Of a stretch of 5,583 bases of DNA, positions 4,607 through 5,583 are shown in pieces (position 1 is the first letter of the stretch; the number at the start of each line of letters is the position of its first letter). A program made the translations under genes and the position numbers. Source of the stretch: Lachnospiraceae bacterium (GTDB lineage Bacteria; Bacillota; Clostridia; Lachnospirales; Lachnospiraceae); assembly GCA_900751785.1 (NCBI GenBank), contig CAADSM010000148.1, forward strand, positions 1 through 5,583. The letters are read 5' to 3'. The notes under the pieces are model-generated. The model saw only the letters and a program-made list of their open reading frames with translations, was not told where the DNA came from and did no database searches.

Positions 4607-5583
4607 TTATTCTTCTGCAGCATCCTCTGCGTGATTCTCGCTCTCAAGAGCCTTCATGCTGAGGCTGATCTTCTTCTCTTCCTCGTTGAGATCAACAATC
4701 TTTGCTGTAATCTCCTGTCCGATCGAAAGTACATCTGACGGTTTGTCAACATGTGCTCTGGAAATCTGAGAAACATGAAGGAGTGCGTCAACTCCCGGCG
4801 CAAGCTCAACGAAAGCACCGAAGTCTGTCATGCGCGCTACCTTTCCTGTAATGACTTTTCCTACCGCGAAATCCTCAGCTGCGTTCACCCACGGATTTGT
4901 CTCCGGGAACTTAAGGCTGAGCGCGATCTTCGTGTCATGGATATCTTTTACAAGTACTTTCAGCTGATCGCCTACATGGAAGAGCTTCTTCGGATTGTCA
5001 ACTCTTCCCCAGGACATCTCAGAGATGTGGAGCAGTCCGTCAACACCGCCCAGATCAACAAAAGCACCGAAATCTGTCACATTCTTCACAGTTCCTTCTA
5101 CTGTGTCGCCAACCTGCAGCTTAGCAAAGAGCTCTTTCTGCTTCTCAGCGCGCTCAGCAACAAGAAGCTGTCTTCTGTCACCGATCACACGATTTCTTCT
5201 CGGGTTAAATTCGCTGATCACGAACTCGATCTCTTTTCCTTCATATTTGCTGAGATCCTTCACGTAAGAATCTGAAACAAGGCTCGCCGGAATAAATACG
5301 CGTACCTCGTCAACTGTAGCGCAGATGCCTCCGCCGAGGATCTGTGTCACTGTAGCCTTCAGGACTTCCTTATTCTCATAAGCCTCGCGAAGTCTCTCAT
5401 TGCCCTTCTCTGCTGCAAGTCTCTTATATGTAAGAAGAACCTGCCCTTCACCATCGTTTACTTTCAGAACTTTGACTGTCATCGTATCTCCGACAGAAAC
5501 AACAGTTGTCAGATCAATAGACTGGTCATTCGAATACTCATTCTTTGTGATGATACCGTCAGCCTTGTAGCCGATATTCAGGA
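4607..5583 (-). CDS. rpsA: 30S ribosomal protein S1 / S1-domain RNA-binding protein (partial, C-terminal 324 residues)
   Basis: This is the C-terminal part of a ribosomal protein S1-type RNA-binding protein. The frame stays open to the right edge and the codons before the first visible ATG (5482) already read NIGYKADGIITKNEYSN and VVSVGDT, a typical S1 repeat, so that ATG is internal and the real start lies outside. Counting from the first full codon (5581), I see the end of one S1 repeat (about 1-54), a divergent second (72-140, with the FNPRRNRVIGDRR stretch), and two classic repeats at about 155-224 and 240-310, each with VTDFGAFV or MTDFGAFV and a LLHxS motif. The tail is short and acidic (ENHAEDAAEE). 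In many Clostridia this protein is fused behind IspH (HMBPP reductase); whether that is so here cannot be seen. A terminator follows directly, so it is a neighbour of rnf rather than part of its operon. Confidence 0.93.
   Translation of the reverse strand, partial: LNIGYKADGIITKNEYSNDQSIDLTTVVSVGDTMTVKVLKVNDGEGQVLLTYKRLAAEKGNERLREAYENKEVLKATVTQILGGGICATVDEVRVFIPASLVSDSYVKDLSKYEGKEIEFVISEFNPRRNRVIGDRRQLLVAERAEKQKELFAKLQVGDTVEGTVKNVTDFGAFVDLGGVDGLLHISEMSWGRVDNPKKLFHVGDQLKVLVKDIHDTKIALSLKFPETNPWVNAAEDFAVGKVITGKVARMTDFGAFVELAPGVDALLHVSQISRAHVDKPSDVLSIGQEITAKIVDLNEEEKKISLSMKALESENHAEDAAEE

Noticed and set aside
3462..4634. Long plus-strand open frame (390 codons) antisense to rnfC and the leader
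   Set aside because: It lies opposite a securely identified gene, runs through the leader hairpin and the S1 terminator, has no recognisable protein family and reads as low-sense His/Arg/Leu-rich sequence. It is a shadow of rnfC codon use.
4441..4647. Minus-strand 68-codon open frame across the S1 end and the leader
   Set aside because: It begins out of frame inside the S1 gene, crosses the terminator stem and translates A+T-rich leader into a Lys/Leu-rich string; no start signal supports it.

Overview
The window is almost entirely one strand of work. Read on the minus strand, it carries the 3' end of a ribosomal protein S1-type gene, an intrinsic terminator, an A+T-rich leader of about 185 bases, and then the energy-conserving Rnf complex operon in the order rnfC-rnfD-rnfG-rnfE-rnfA-rnfB. 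rnfB is cut by the left edge of the window after 56 codons. Nothing on the plus strand looks like a gene.

The gene order CDGEAB, the strong AGGAGG ribosome binding sites, the moderate G+C coding DNA with an A+T-rich regulatory gap, and the S1 gene with repeated S1 domains all point to an anaerobic Firmicute of the class Clostridia. A Lachnospiraceae-like genome is my best guess, by inference only. No 16S rRNA or other marker is present to settle it.

Region by region, in transcription order (high to low coordinates): 5583-4607 S1-domain protein, 5' end outside the window; 4602-4571 terminator; 4570-4386 leader with candidate promoters, two Rex-like dyads and a GAAA-loop hairpin; 4385-3066 rnfC; 3049-2117 rnfD; 2117-1503 rnfG; 1510-794 rnfE; 781-182 rnfA; 168-1 rnfB (partial). 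The six rnf genes are packed with gaps of 12-16 bases or overlaps of 1-8 bases, so they are almost certainly one transcript with coupled translation.

The products make one membrane enzyme, ferredoxin:NAD+ oxidoreductase (ion-translocating; EC 7.1.1.11 or 7.2.1.2). In the accepted scheme electrons enter from reduced ferredoxin at RnfB, cross the membrane through the iron-sulfur cluster shared by RnfA and RnfE, pass the covalent FMNs of RnfG and RnfD, and reach NAD+ at RnfC, while Na+ or H+ is pumped out. All the cofactor-binding residues I could look for are present: two 4Fe-4S motifs and the nucleotide/flavin loop in RnfC, an SGAT/TGAT flavinylation threonine in RnfG and RnfD, two membrane cysteines each in RnfA and RnfE, and the first cysteine pair of RnfB. 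The complex looks functional. The ion used cannot be told from the sequence.

I do not see an undescribed system here. The points that deserve a second look are a cysteine-rich C-terminal tail on RnfE, two imperfect Rex-type operator dyads next to the two candidate promoters, and a hairpin just upstream of rnfC.
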